Source of the DNA: Hymenolepis diminuta | Taxonomy: Eukaryota > Platyhelminthes > Cestoda > Cyclophyllidea > Hymenolepididae | Assembly (NCBI GenBank): GCA_900708905.1 | Contig: CAADRB010000042.1 | Coordinates: 166,407-230,406 of the forward strand | Length of the DNA stretch: 64,000 nucleotides | Reading direction: 5' to 3' | Shown here: piece by piece, positions 23,900-36,088 of the stretch | Numbering within the stretch: the first letter of the stretch is position 1 | Layout of the letters: each line of letters opens with the position of its first letter | Program-made: the position numbers and the translations under genes | The notes under the pieces: model-generated | Databases searched by the model: none | The model's input: only the letters and a program-made list of their open reading frames with translations | Told to the model about the DNA's origin: nothing

Positions 23900-26235
23900 A
23901 GGTAACAATAGATACCTTTTACCTAAACAATCCTGATTAACATTCTGATATCTTTAATCCTATAAGTTTTCTTAACCGTTCCCCATTCTCCTTTCAGTCT
24001 TACTATTAATGACGAAGATATTACATCAAAGATGTTGCATGCTAGCCCCCTGCCATTTCTCTAACCCGGTGTTTGAAACGGTGGCAACTTAAATAAGTCA
24101 TCTAAGCCCCAAGCCAGTTAGAAGTAGACTCGCAAATATGCTGGACCAAAATTAAGCGCACGCCTACATGTAGAGTGGACCATTGGGAAAGCCGAACTGG
24201 GAGTTCAATATGGGCGTTGACTAGAAGCAAATGGCCACCCGCTCTCACCATTTGTAATCTTTAGGCTTCCTGGTCCTTATTTTCATCTTTCATACATCTT
24301 GTAGACTTTGTCCTTTCATATTCACTAGCCATATCCATATTACGTGCTTAAAGGTCTACTTAGACCACGCTTCTTAAGTTGGGGGAAAAACGAAAGTCAT
24401 AACCCTCCTTAAAACTATCAAATCCATCTTTATGGGTTCACAATTGAGACAGACATGTAGACCACCACATTAGAAGTTATAATAGTGTTCATTGCTTTGT
24501 TTGAAATGCTTTTATATGAAGGAGTACGGCCAATTAGCGGATATGATTTGTTCTAATCTGCAACCGCCTACATCGAAGCGAGTGAGGCATAGGCAGTAAT
24601 CACGGCAAAAACATATTATTATCACGCGGATTGCAGACAATTTCATTGACTAATCAATTTAGTCCCAACCTCTCATAGACAAGGAACAAAGTACAGACAA
24701 ACAAGTTGACTCATATCTGCTCTGCCCCTACAATCACATGACACGTAAAATTATCAAAGATCGCCAGGTAGTAAACTCAACTTTGCATACCGTAATTCCA
24801 GTTGTGCATTCACTACCACTTCTCTCCATCATTCTACCATTCAACCACCGATGTCTAATTATAACATATTCAGTTAAATTAATCGAGAACGATGGCTATC
24901 TTTCGCATTAAATACGATTTTAACAGAAACACAGAACTTCTGATATTATATTTAGCAAAAGGGAGACGGTTTTGTTTGGTGCCTCTTTGACCATCACACC
25001 TTCGAGATGAGATGCGGATATTCAATATGTCTATTCAAAAATCAGATACACCTCATAGAGTTAATATAAAATATTCAAACCAAATAGTATGGTGGGGAAA
25101 TTCGACATCAAGGCCAAAATAAACTATTCAAGTACTCCAAGTCTGTTTATACAGAAAAAATATTAATAAACTGTGAGTTTCAAGAAATAGATGAAACGTG
25201 TTCATTTCGTAAGTTTGAAGACCGGTCTACTCTAAAACAATTTTCTCAATGTAGCACAGAAATTCATACCGCCACAAAATGTTGGCTAGATTTATGTTTT
25301 AAATCTAACGAGTCGAAACATGCCTGTGACTAAAGGAGACAGGACCGAACAAGACGAAAAATAGAACAAAGAAACGGGCTGTGATACATCATACGTACCC
25401 CAGAACTTCAGGTGACTAACAAAGGGACACCTATCGAAAGAAATTTGTCTTCATTCGGAGATAGCATGTGACATCAACAAAGTCATGCGTGTATTCGTTA
25501 GCGGGATGCCATTGAAGGTGAATTTGTCTTTCTAACAGATACTTGTAATGTAGTCGACATATTAAGGATCCATAAAATCTAAAATTTGTATTAAATAATT
25601 TGCAGTAACTTGTCTAGGTCTACGGGAAATTTAATGATGAACTCCTAGCTTATGACAGGTAAAGCAATTCCAGATGTCATCAAACGAGTTACAGCTGATC
25701 TATGAAATGAACGATAAAGAGCATATAAAAGAGTTTGAATCTTCGTCCGTCAAAAACAGTTACCCAGCGCCGCTTTTTCATTGTACAACATCCATAGCTA
25801 GGCAAAAAACGACTTACATTCATGCAATTTATAATCAGTTATGCACTATATTTCAAAACTAATGTGAATAAATATTTTCAAATAAATTAATTTTCAATTG
25901 AAAAACATGGCAGGAATAAATAATACTTAATGAATATCAATATTAATAAGAACATTTAAAATACGCAGGACAGAAACGACATTTATTTACAGTAAAGTAT
26001 TTATTAGCTAAACGTCATATAATACGATAAACTATTTCAGTTAAAAGAAACCGAATCAGCCATCACAAAAGTAACCCACTGCATATGTAATCTCGACTTC
26101 GACCCTACGACATGAGTATCAAAATTCATCTATAAACCAAATTAACAAACCAAACAATGGGGCGAAGATACTATGCTTTTCCGCCATTGAGTTATCTCAA
26201 AGAAATTTCGTGAAAATAGTCGGCGACGCAAGAAC
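23900..26235. other. Intergenic, no gene supported
   Basis: A GC-richer patch at about 24030-24300 has no readable frame. The missing 3' exons of the GLMP-like gene (minus strand) would be expected here, but I could not recognise a C-terminal membrane segment. Confidence 0.4.
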
Positions 26236-27159
26236 TTAACATATCAAACCTACTCTGTTTCGACCAGATCCATCAAAGTCATCAAGGTATTTGCTCTCTC
26301 GGAAATCACCCGAAGAAGAGAGACTGATGTTCGAAAAGAGTGCCACTCCGACACCGAGTTTTGAATCGGGATGCAGGATAGTCAAACCATGGAAGGAGAT
26401 CATACTCCTAAAGGATAGACCTCCTTGGAGGCGCTCAATTTCATCATCCTTCGTTGGAATAAAAATCTGTAAAAATCAATATAAGAATGTGCACCAAATT
26501 TACGAAAAATAAAAATATTGATAGACACCCAGAGGCTTGCCTTAACTTCAATATGACCTCCGTCTTTAAGAAGTTTGTGGCGTCTTCGCGGTTCCGACCG
26601 ATAGTGGATTTCAATAAGTCCAGTATCTGGGTCTGGAGTAAAATCAACTTTGGCGAGTGAATATTCAAACTGGGTAAGGTAATATTCTTGGAAGGACTCG
26701 TTGCTTTTCCTTGCAATTGACAAGTCCGAGTTGTCGCTAGGATCTCGAAAATCGAAAATCTATCAGGTAAACAAAATCAAAATTAGGCAAACCGATAAGT
26801 AACTAAGACCGTATATATCGGTAGCTCCTTCAATTTTAATGCCATCATACATATTGTTATCAAATAATTTTTTCCAATCAAGTGTAACATTTGCATTTGG
26901 CTTTGCGCTTTTAACAATAAATATTGAAGGAGCACCAAAAACAGCAGATGCTGCGGTGAAAAAGTGCGTAGAAAAATTCGCATTTTTGGCAGAAACATGA
27001 ACTAAATTTGGAAATTCCCCCTGACAATCCTTGTCACATCCAGGATTTTGCGATACTTGGAACTAAAAATATTAGTGATAAAGTAAACCCTACATCCCAA
27101 GCCAATATCGTGTTGAATAAACAAAACACACTAAGAAAAACTAGGATACGACCCGCCAT
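26236..27159 (-). CDS. GLMP: GLMP/NCU-G1-like lysosomal membrane glycoprotein, 3' end uncertain
   Basis: GLMP is a heavily glycosylated lysosomal membrane protein that partners the transporter MFSD1. Exons on the minus strand: 27159-27094 (ATG and signal peptide MAGRILVFLSVFCLFNTILA), 27062-26793, 26759-26547, 26466-26236, with introns of 31, 33 and 80 nt, all phase 0. The sequence has the family's N-terminal NPGCDKDCQG ... PNLVHVSA, then GAPSIFIV ... VTLDW, YGLSYLS joined to IFDFRDPSDNS, and the GGLSFRSMISF region. The visible product is 259 residues against about 400 in vertebrates, and no C-terminal transmembrane helix is seen. A possible donor (AACAGA|GTAGGT, near 26250) suggests the last 5 codons before TAA may be intronic and more exons lie downstream. 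Several N-glycosylation sequons are present (for example NFS, NVT, NES). Family call is good; completeness is not. Confidence 0.8.
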
Positions 27160-28441
27160 TTAAAAGTAGGGCTAATACAAAGATAACCTTACTCTATTTA
27201 TTAAAACACAACGTTATAGTTAACTCATATGTTAACATACATTGAATTAACATACATATTGCGGTAATAATAACTATAATTCCTACTTATTGTTTTATCG
27301 TCCGAATGATACATTGGAGAAATAAACCGAAATCCGCGAATGATTTACATGCTCAGTTATTTTCTTCTTAAGATATAATTTTCTATGAATTGGTTAATTA
27401 AATATATCATGATCTGTAAAAGTAAATAGTGAAACATTCAGCTGGTAATAATATTGAAATTATTGAAATTATTTTCCTTAAGCATAGATATGCACTCTGG
27501 ATGATATCTCAATTGCTTATGATCCATAAACAATGTGTAGTCACATGTTATTTAGCGATCATATAATGCAGTAGCGATTTTCATTAGCTGAGAATATTTT
27601 AATCAAAACAACACAATGCAGCCAGGTGTGTTAAAATATTTCGGAGACTATGAAAGTTATTCATTTACAGAATTTCAATAAGATTTTGGCGTACAGATAA
27701 TATTATCTAATGTTTGCATGTGCGCGAAAACGTATCGATTTATTGTATTAATAAATTGGCATCTTATCGGGACTATATATATTGTTGATGTAAGTCCAAA
27801 ATATAAAATTATTAAGGTAAAAATTCTATCGACAAGTTTATGAAGAAAAAATAAAGCGAAAATGAGATCACACCTAGCGTATCCTAAGGTATTAAAAGGA
27901 CTCCGCAACATGATTGTGATCAGTAGATTTCTGATTTTTACACTTGATTTTACACTTAATTAATGAAAAAACACAGCGCCATTTCGTTATAAATAACAAT
28001 TCAGCCTCAGCATTTACGAAAGTTGTTACCGATAGTCATCTATTCAGACCAATTTAACGTGATTAAGAAATTATTTTTGGGTTCATAATAGAGAGTGTAT
28101 TACAAACTTACGAGTTTTCATCGGACTACGCTAGATAATATTTAATGCACTTTAAATTAGCATAGTAATGGGCGAAAATAATCAGCTAAACAATATAATA
28201 CAAGAGCTACTACCCTTTTCTAAGAAACATTTCACATCAATTAAACGAGATAATCTTATTTTAAAAATGAATAATTTAAGCGGAAAGTTCACGTAAAATT
28301 TTTGAATGATAATAGTAATAGACGATATAAACTCAATTTGTTAGTACATCTTAAGTATATATAAGCTAATTTGTGTATTGAAGACAGCTCCCGCTGTTCG
28401 CGGCTACGAAAATTAACCTGGTTGCGTATTCGTCGTCCGTG
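27160..28441. other. Divergent intergenic region between GLMP-like gene and DOLPP1
   Basis: Very AT-rich, 1.28 kb, no ORF I support. It must contain both promoters; no specific motif was recognised. Confidence 0.5.
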
Positions 28442-29357
28442 ATGGATTACTTTGAAATGTGGAAGCCGCTTGATACATTTCTTGTATTATACAAGAGAGG
28501 TATTTCAATTTTTACTTACAACAATCAGATGACCATATTAGCTACTTAGCAGCATGCATTTCGGAAGTCGTACTGGTAGTTGCATTCTCCGTATTATGCC
28601 TGACTCTTATTAAGCGAGATTTGCATACCGTAAGTTCCTTATACGAGTTTAATTTTATAGATTTTATATGCATTTGGAATGCTTACGAATGAATGTATAT
28701 GCAAGGTCATGAAGAAATTAATTAAAGCACCACGTCCTCCCACTCATCGTACATTCCATTATTTTTTATGGCAATTTTTAGCTTCGTTATTTGTTTCCTC
28801 CCATGGAATGCCATCCAATCATGCTCAGTTTATGTTCTTCATGACGGCTTACTTTGCTCTTTTTGTTATATATCGTCTATCATCCCGGTATTACTCTTCT
28901 GCTTTTCGACTTCTTACTCCAATTTTCATGTTCGTCTCATCAACTATCGTCTGCTATGCTAGGTAGAAATCCTTGTTTTTATTTTCCTCATTTTTTAGAA
29001 TCTATTTAGAATTTCACTACGTGAGTCAAGTCCTCATCGGTGCTCTTGTGGGCATTATTTTTGGTAGCTTTTGGTTCTTTTTGGTTCACGTCATTTGTAC
29101 ACCTTGGTTCCCGTGGATTGTTAACAGGTAACATATTATATGAGAATCACAATATTCTCTTCAGTAAAATTGGGAAGCTTTTCATGCTTCAGGATTTCAC
29201 AAATGTTCCAAATGTATTTATTGTTGAATATAATACAATGAGGCAGTATAATCAAAAGTAGGTTTAGGATTTCTCTTACTTCTTAACTCTATAGGAATTA
29301 TTTAATAATTTTTACATCTATTTTAGCCCAAATAATGAGCGAAAGAAGTCAAAGTGA
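28442..29357 (+). CDS. DOLPP1: Dolichyl-diphosphatase (DOLPP1), PAP2 family
   Basis: ER membrane enzyme that hydrolyses dolichyl diphosphate to dolichyl phosphate, recycling the N-glycosylation lipid carrier. Exons: 28442-28499, 28529-28629, 28661-28962, 28999-29127, 29165-29257, 29327-29357. All phases fit and give 237 residues (human protein 238). PAP2 motifs are intact: K-x6-RP (K71...R78-P79), GMPSNH (family GMPSSH), and R-x5-H in CYARIYLEFHYVSQ. The family's C-terminal signature is seen as LQDFTNVPNVFIVEY. Hydrophobic helices lie between the motifs as expected. The stretch 28749-28781 is probably a 33-nt intron that happens to be open: removing it (CATC|GTACAT ... TTTTAG|CTTCG) restores the family spacing between RP and GMPSNH and gives 226 residues. 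Confidence 0.92.
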
Positions 29358-30367
29358 AGTGCGATTTTCTTTTACTTAACATTTCGAAAATAGTGCTGTT
29401 GATTCTTTTAATACATATATACGGTAATGCCTATCTCTGCTTAAATATTGCATCTCACGTCGCCACAATTCATGTTCTAAATAATTTGTATTTAATGATT
29501 GAATAAGCGTTTTTAATGTCTTCACATGTAAGCACAAAAACACTTGAGTATGGTCAGTCTTAATACATTTTATTGATCATTCCTTTCAGAGTTTTAACAG
29601 ACATTTTAGCCTTAATCTACCACGTCATCGTATCATATGGCCGGACACTGGATACCAAAAAAAAACAATAGGATGCAACGATAAAAAACACTCAGAAACA
29701 TCCGAAATAGAAAAATACTCCAACGTTATAGATATATGATACCGGTACACTTAGTGTCCTTTCATTGGAATTTACGAAAGTGAGACAGGCATAAACAATG
29801 CTTGTGGGATAAACTAAACCACTACATCAAGAAATAGCGTAGATAACTAAATCATATAGGGAATCGAATAGATAACCAACGCTTTCAAGCATTGACTGTC
29901 ATTCAAGAGGAAGATTGGAACCTTTTTCTTGTGTGAAGAGCGGGCGATTGCTGGAGGACCTTAAGTTACTACACTGACGAGCTGTAAACTCGAATGATGG
30001 CTAATATTGATTCAGTTAGGTTAGCGTCCGATTTAAATAGGACAAACTGAAATTCAGTTATGATAGTATCCAGTATGAGGGGTAATATTCAGATCACTTC
30101 AAATTGAAGATCGTCAAAGGCGAAAAGATTTTATTGAGAGATGAAAAATGGGATCCAAATCAAGGCACCCATTATTTTTATTTGAAAAGATCAGTAAATT
30201 GAGTTAAAAATGAAATACTATATGTTATAATTGCAATTACAACCATAACTGATAAATAACTAGGATCTTTTAATTCAATACACACCTCTATCAAACCGGG
30301 AACAAATTTTCTATCTACAGCAAATTATTATTATTTGTACAAATCTAGAGAACGGGGTAATTACAAT
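29358..30367. other. Convergent intergenic region (DOLPP1 and DAP3 3' ends)
   Basis: AT-rich, no gene recognised. Confidence 0.5.
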
Positions 30368-33300
30368 TTACCACTCCGCAGAAATTCGAGCCAATTCTCG
30401 TGGGTTCGCATCGGAGAGGAAAACGATTTCTGCTCGACCATCTGATTCCAAGGCAGCCGGATTCGAGAACCAGTTGTGCTCTGCGTAGAAATGCATAACA
30501 GCGTCCAGTTCACTGTTAGTATAGTTCGGCACCAGTACGGGAACAAAAGGATCCATTGTTTCAAAACCGCGTTTTGTAAGAAGGTAGCTAAAAAGTAGAA
30601 AGCAACGAATTATCAAACGAACATTATATGAATAAAGTGAGGTCAGTCAATTATTAGGATACCCTGAAGATCTACCGTTAAATCTAAAAGCAGAAATCTG
30701 GCCCACAAGGGAAGTGGTAGAATGTGAGCTCCCCGTAAGTATAGCCACCAGGATACCTTCCCCTACAATGTCAAGTGTCGCGGTCTCCCCTATTTGACTT
30801 GGGAAGTTGGAGTGACATAAAAACGGAAAAATTTTGCCATTAGTTGAGACGCTTCAAACGTGACAGCATACTGTTGACTCATGCCAATTTTATCTCAAAA
30901 GCTATGTGAAAAATTTTTATTTTTTGCTTATCTCATTAACAATGGACACTAAAAATGTCAACGAATTCGGCGTATCGAAGTTCGTATCATTTCTCTGATT
31001 TTACACTGTCGGCGATCATAGTTACTCCTTCTTCCTCAATTTATTCGCTTTTGTGAAACATGTTTGTGATTCGCACTCAAACTTCAGACTTCTGATTTGA
31101 TTACCCTTGGAAATACCTGTAGTCTTGCAGAATGATTTAATCTTGGAAGAGCAAAGTCTCGTTGTTCACAAAGGTAAAAAAAGGTTATTTAGTTGGGCTT
31201 ACTGACAATCAAGTTACACTTATGGAGGTGTTATTTTAGTCAAGTTTGATATTAGTATGTTCCATTGAAGTCAACTTCCACTAGGAATTCAGAGAGCTTA
31301 AGTATCCGACAACTTCTTCTCTAAATATGATCTTATTACCCGCTTAAAGACACTGACACATGTACCACTCGCTACTTTATCAGCAGCACCCTTAATTGAC
31401 CAAATTCAGTGTGTCGTTGATACTTCTCGTTTAAAGGTAGTTGAATCGTTGTTCCCTGATGCAGTCTCATTATTTTACCTCTAGGTAGACGTATCTGGTC
31501 CTTTTTTCAATCAGTTACGCGGATCTGAGGTGAGTTTTTAGATGGTTTTCTACATATGATCTACTTATTTGTGTGATAAAGATGTACAACGAATATTTCT
31601 CACCATAATGTCTAAACAATTTCAAGTAAATGACTTATCTAGCTTATAACCTAACTTCTTCCTTTTTAATCAAACCGATTCTGGACTATATAGTAAGGTT
31701 TGTAAAGAAAGCCCAATTTCATTTATATTTACATAAAATTCATTCAAAAAAGTATGATCGGGAAGAGCTCGCATTAAATATCTTAGATGGACAGCAATAG
31801 CGATTAGCATTACATTTACCGTAGAAAGTGAGAAATAAAATTTAAAAATCTCGTTTTTAGATTTGATACATTTAAGGGCTTTAAATTCGGCTGGATTATT
31901 TCAAGAATGAAGGTTCGTATTCACGTATTACATGAAACAGCTCCAATTAATTTGACAGCAAAAGGGCAGAATACATTATCTTGAGAGGTATTCATTTAAA
32001 AAAACTTTTCGAAGTTGTAAATTCCAACTTCAATAAGCCCGAATCCCGACAGTCGTTATGAGGGTAGTGGTACCGTAACCCAGTCTTAACACTTGTGTAT
32101 GTTGAAATGCAGATTTTTGCAATAGCAAAACAATTATAACTGGTTTGTGAAATGTGTGCTAATGATAATACGATTGAATGCATAAAAACGATAACATCGT
32201 GATTTGAGAGACTTATTTATTAGATTTAACACAAAGCTATGTTTCAACCAGTATAGTTGTACGTCGCTCACTGAGGTATTATGCAATTATTCGAATCTAG
32301 TAGAAACAAGGGTGAAAATCTGTAGCTTTACCCTTCAGTTAATTAAAAAATATAGCTTTTATATACAGTCAGGATACTTGGATTTAATTTGTTACATGTA
32401 ATATGACGAGGAAACTTCAATTATGGGCGTGAGGATGAAAGAAAAGTAATCAAAAAATTCGGTGCCCGGGAAACGACCACTGTTTGCGGAATTTTAAGAC
32501 CTCTGCTAAGGACACCGAAAACAATGCATTCGGTACTTACCCAAAATATGCACAAAAACGCTATACCTTTCAAATAATTTTAAGATAACTTCTCATACCC
32601 TTGGAATTTATAATTTGACAGATTAAGTTCTGATGTACAAATCAATCTACTCTTTAAGAATAAGTTAGATCCGTCATCTTACATTCCAAACACATTAGCT
32701 TTTATTAGTTTATAAAGTACTTGATAAGCAGAAGCGTTGTCCAGCGTTCACATTTTTATACTGGTTCTTTCGAATTTTAAAATGTTTAGGAGGAAAATTT
32801 GAAGTCAACATCCTAAGCAAGAATTCTCTTATTAAGAAAACACAACTGCCTGTATGTACGTAGATGTGGGGTTTATTGGCTGCCTGGTAATCGACTTCAT
32901 TACCAGATACGAGAGTGGTGAAACATTAATTTTGTAATCCAGAGCCCAAGGACATATTCTGTTTACAAATTTTACTCTTATTCGATTCTGCCTCCTACCA
33001 AACTTAAAATTATCAAATCGAACGCTCATTGAGCGGCTATACATATCTGGCACAAGAGCGTATTTGAAAAAAGTGTAAGGTATAAATTAGAGTTGAATAA
33101 ATTTCGCTTCAAATTACCCTGGAGTGTGATGCTCCCGATCCGAGGGCCAGGCAGCACGTTCATTGACTGAGGTTATAATCCCACCATTTGGCCAATCGCC
33201 CTTCAAAGCTCGTCTCAGGTGATGCACAATGGCCAGACGGTCAACCGCCACCTTCTTTAGCAATACCTTGTCCTGCATTCGAGTTCCACGACACCAGAGA

Positions 33301-35578
33301 AAGTTTACTCCGTCGATTATGAGATAACAGGGAACTGCTTGCTCACTAGCCGATAGGGCACGCATCTAGAGGCGGTAACAATTAGTGTAAGATTTTATGA
33401 CCGACTTCAATCAATTGAAGATGAATATAGACTACGTACGAATAAATTACTGGGATACGAATTTACTTGGCTATTGAATGAGGTAGGGAATAATGAGATT
33501 CACAGACAAGTAATTAACAACTCAGGAAATAGAAAAATAACGTATAATCTCAATTATTTCATAGGAAAAAAGTAGGTTTGGGTTGAAATACAAACGAATG
33601 ACATCTAAAAAAGTAAATTAAATAATTAACAACAGGCTCATAATAAGGCACCTACCTTAGATCTACATTTAAAACCAATAGTAATGATTGATTAGACATT
33701 TAAAGTAGCACTAATCTAGATGATAGAGCTGCTTTAATACCTCAACCAAATTAGACTCAGAAATCCCCTTAAAAATGCGGATGATCTCTCTAGAGACTAA
33801 CAGGATACAGCAGCCCTTCCAAAATAAGAAGACCAAAAGTTGAGTTGGACAAATGTGCATCGGAAAAATGTCGTGAAATGAGAGAGGAAGAATGAGAGGA
33901 ATAGAGGATACTGAGAATGGAAAGAGAAAAAAGGCGTAAAGTACTGAGTGAATGGAAATTGGATTGTGATAAAGATGGCTTATGGAGGTACGACAAGAGT
34001 CGTACGATTATACATCTTCCAATGAAAAATAAAAAAATTGATAATTAGAACGTGCAGATGTATGGGCCAGTAGGTATGCGCTCAATTCTTAATTGGAAGT
34101 TTAGGAGGCTGTTGAACAAGGTCTAATCTCAAATTAATGGAAGAAAAGGATTAAAATGAGCATTCTACAAATGTATGGAGCCAAACTTGTTTAATCAAAA
34201 AAGAACTATTCGAAATAACTGGATAAGCAGATACTAGGTTAACGCCCCACAACCACCAGTATTACAAGCAAAATGAACTTCCAAGAAGTTATACTCCTTC
34301 ACGAAAAATCATAGAATTATTAAAAAGAACAAGATTTACGCAAGATTAAAAAAAGGTCAACTCAAGATTTAAGTCAAATTAAAATGATTTTCCTAGAGAT
34401 AACTAAAATTCTCAGAATCAGTTAAAGGAAGTGATTGTGAACACTTATCTTTAACAAATGGAGGATAACCAACCTGACAGAAAAATGACAGTATAAACAG
34501 GCGAGATTGATCAAATCAATCACTGGATATACACAGATGAACATTTGAATACCTTTAACCAAACACTTTTCCACACTTTCTGCTGAACAAAAAGATCCCA
34601 TCATATACAGTTAAAGTTTCAGATTCCCGTGAAAGTATGAAATACATACTGTAATACGAGTCAAAGTAAATTGTTAAAATAAAATTGAAGAGAACAAAAA
34701 TATACATAATAGAAAGATAGCGGTTCAGAAATGATGCAAAAATAATTTGAAAGACATACCTCACGAAGAAGAATACCAATACAATCAGTAGAATACTTTG
34801 TCCTCGTTAGAGCGAAATTAATGAGTTCTAACCACGGTGTTCCTACCGGAGCTACATCCTTCAAAGTCCATTCGATTTGTTTCGACAATTGAGGATTGAT
34901 CTAAAACAATAAAAAACGTAATTTCAAGATGAGACAGTAGTACATTAAACTTGCAAAAAACGAAATAACGCCAACCACCTTTTCAAGATTAGAAGAATTC
35001 AATTTAACAAAGCTCTTTAGCCACTCAGCAGATCGACTAGGAAAATCTACCGCTTCGCCCTCAAATTCATCCTTATGCTGATCTTGGTGATAGTTATTAC
35101 TTGCTGTAAAGTCATTACATCTATCAAGCCAATTTTCAGCATTGGGGAAAGCGAAAATCAGTCCATTTTTTTCAGCAGCGTAGTGGGCAAGATACGCAAG
35201 TTGGACTGATATCCCACATCCAGGCTGGCCATAAAGGACAAATCGAGGAACTGAGTTGGTAAGCTTGGAAGACTCCATGCAAGCCATTACATCAACTGCA
35301 GATTTTCGAACAAGAAGAGAAAAATCATCAAAAAGTTTGAGCTCATTTAAATGGTCTTGTGTGAGAAAGGGAGAAACCACTCGAGATGCAATGTCTCCTG
35401 GAACGGTGTAAAACCGGTTAATAGAAGCAGAAGGCTTGGCCAGATGTGCCGTAGGAGTTGCAAGATCTGTTCGAGGAGCCCTTCCGGAAAACCATGATGG
35501 ATTCGAAAAGGTAGAGGCATGGAGGGAAAAATATGAAGTACACGAATGTGTGCGAACAAATAATGTCAGTTTGTTCAT
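30368..35578 (-). CDS. DAP3: DAP3 / mitochondrial ribosomal protein mS29
   Basis: DAP3 is a nucleotide-binding P-loop-fold protein of the small mitoribosomal subunit, also linked to apoptosis in mammals. Exons on the minus strand: 35578-34979 (600 nt), 34900-34760, 33365-33118, 30587-30368; all phases fit and give 402 residues (human 398). The N-terminus is basic and Ser/Thr-rich without acidic residues, as expected for mitochondrial import. The Walker A position reads GQPGCGIS (residues 117-124), with Ile where the lysine should be. CYLIIDGVNFLW (Walker B-like Asp 265), VHHLRRALKGDWPNGGIITS and the end FLSDANPRELARISAEW match the family closely. Introns 2 and 3 are large (1394 and 2530 nt) and hold repeats. 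A pyrimidine-rich acceptor immediately precedes the ATG (35579-35605) and a donor (TTTTCA|GTAAGA, near 35691) lies upstream, so a non-coding first exon is likely. Confidence 0.93.
30588..33117. other. DAP3 intron 3 (2.5 kb)
   Basis: AT-rich. 30690-30760 carries a fragment (GTGGTAGAATGTGAGCTCC) of the SINE-like family seen at 19240, 21240 and 42230. No other ORF is supported. Confidence 0.5.
33366..34759. other. DAP3 intron 2 (1.4 kb)
   Basis: Contains a purine-rich block at 33860-34020 whose core (GAATGGAAAGAG ... GCGTAAAGTACTGAGT) recurs at 44258-44320, so it is a dispersed repeat. Read forward it encodes a charged, Arg/Glu/Trp-containing peptide that could be debris of a retroelement. Otherwise nothing. 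Confidence 0.4.
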
Positions 35579-35692
35579 TCTAATAAAAAAAAGGAAAGAT
35601 AAAGTGAGAGAAGAAAAAATAAAACATTTTAAAGATACAAATTGGATATAAAAAAATAAAACCAAAATAAAAAAAAAACCAACACTCTTACT

Positions 35693-36088
35693 GAAAACGG
35701 ACACTAAAAAATCAGGCTGATCCGACACATCAGCCACGTTCCAGAATTTATAGACTTGCAGAATTGTAAAATTGTGAAATCAGTGTTTGATCCATAATAT
35801 TAATTGTGTAAAATATCACACATTAAACATTGTATTACTAATCAGGTTCTCTGATGGGATAGTTATGAAAATTTTAAATGGTTGTAATATAATCATTAAT
35901 TAACTTCATATTTCGCTGGAAAAATATATAATATAATCATATTTTAAATTTTTTAATTTTATATAAAAATTTTTGCAATTGATGTTAAATACTTTTGTGA
36001 CCTTCACAACACCGCATTATATGAAATTGCCAAAATCTGTTTTCGTGTTTCCTCTAAATGGGAATATCATCGTAAGCTTCGGGTGAAA
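35693..36088. promoter_or_regulatory. Compact divergent region between DAP3 and the ETS gene
   Basis: Only about 510 bp separate the two start codons, and less if the DAP3 5' non-coding exon is real. Both transcription starts must lie here, so a bidirectional promoter is likely. No individual factor site or TATA box could be assigned in this AT-rich sequence. Confidence 0.45.

Noticed and set aside
35579..35737. N-terminal extension of DAP3 (hydrophobic Phe/Leu/Ile-rich read-through)
   Set aside because: It is the translation of a poly-pyrimidine splice region; starting at 35578 gives the family length and an import-type N-terminus.
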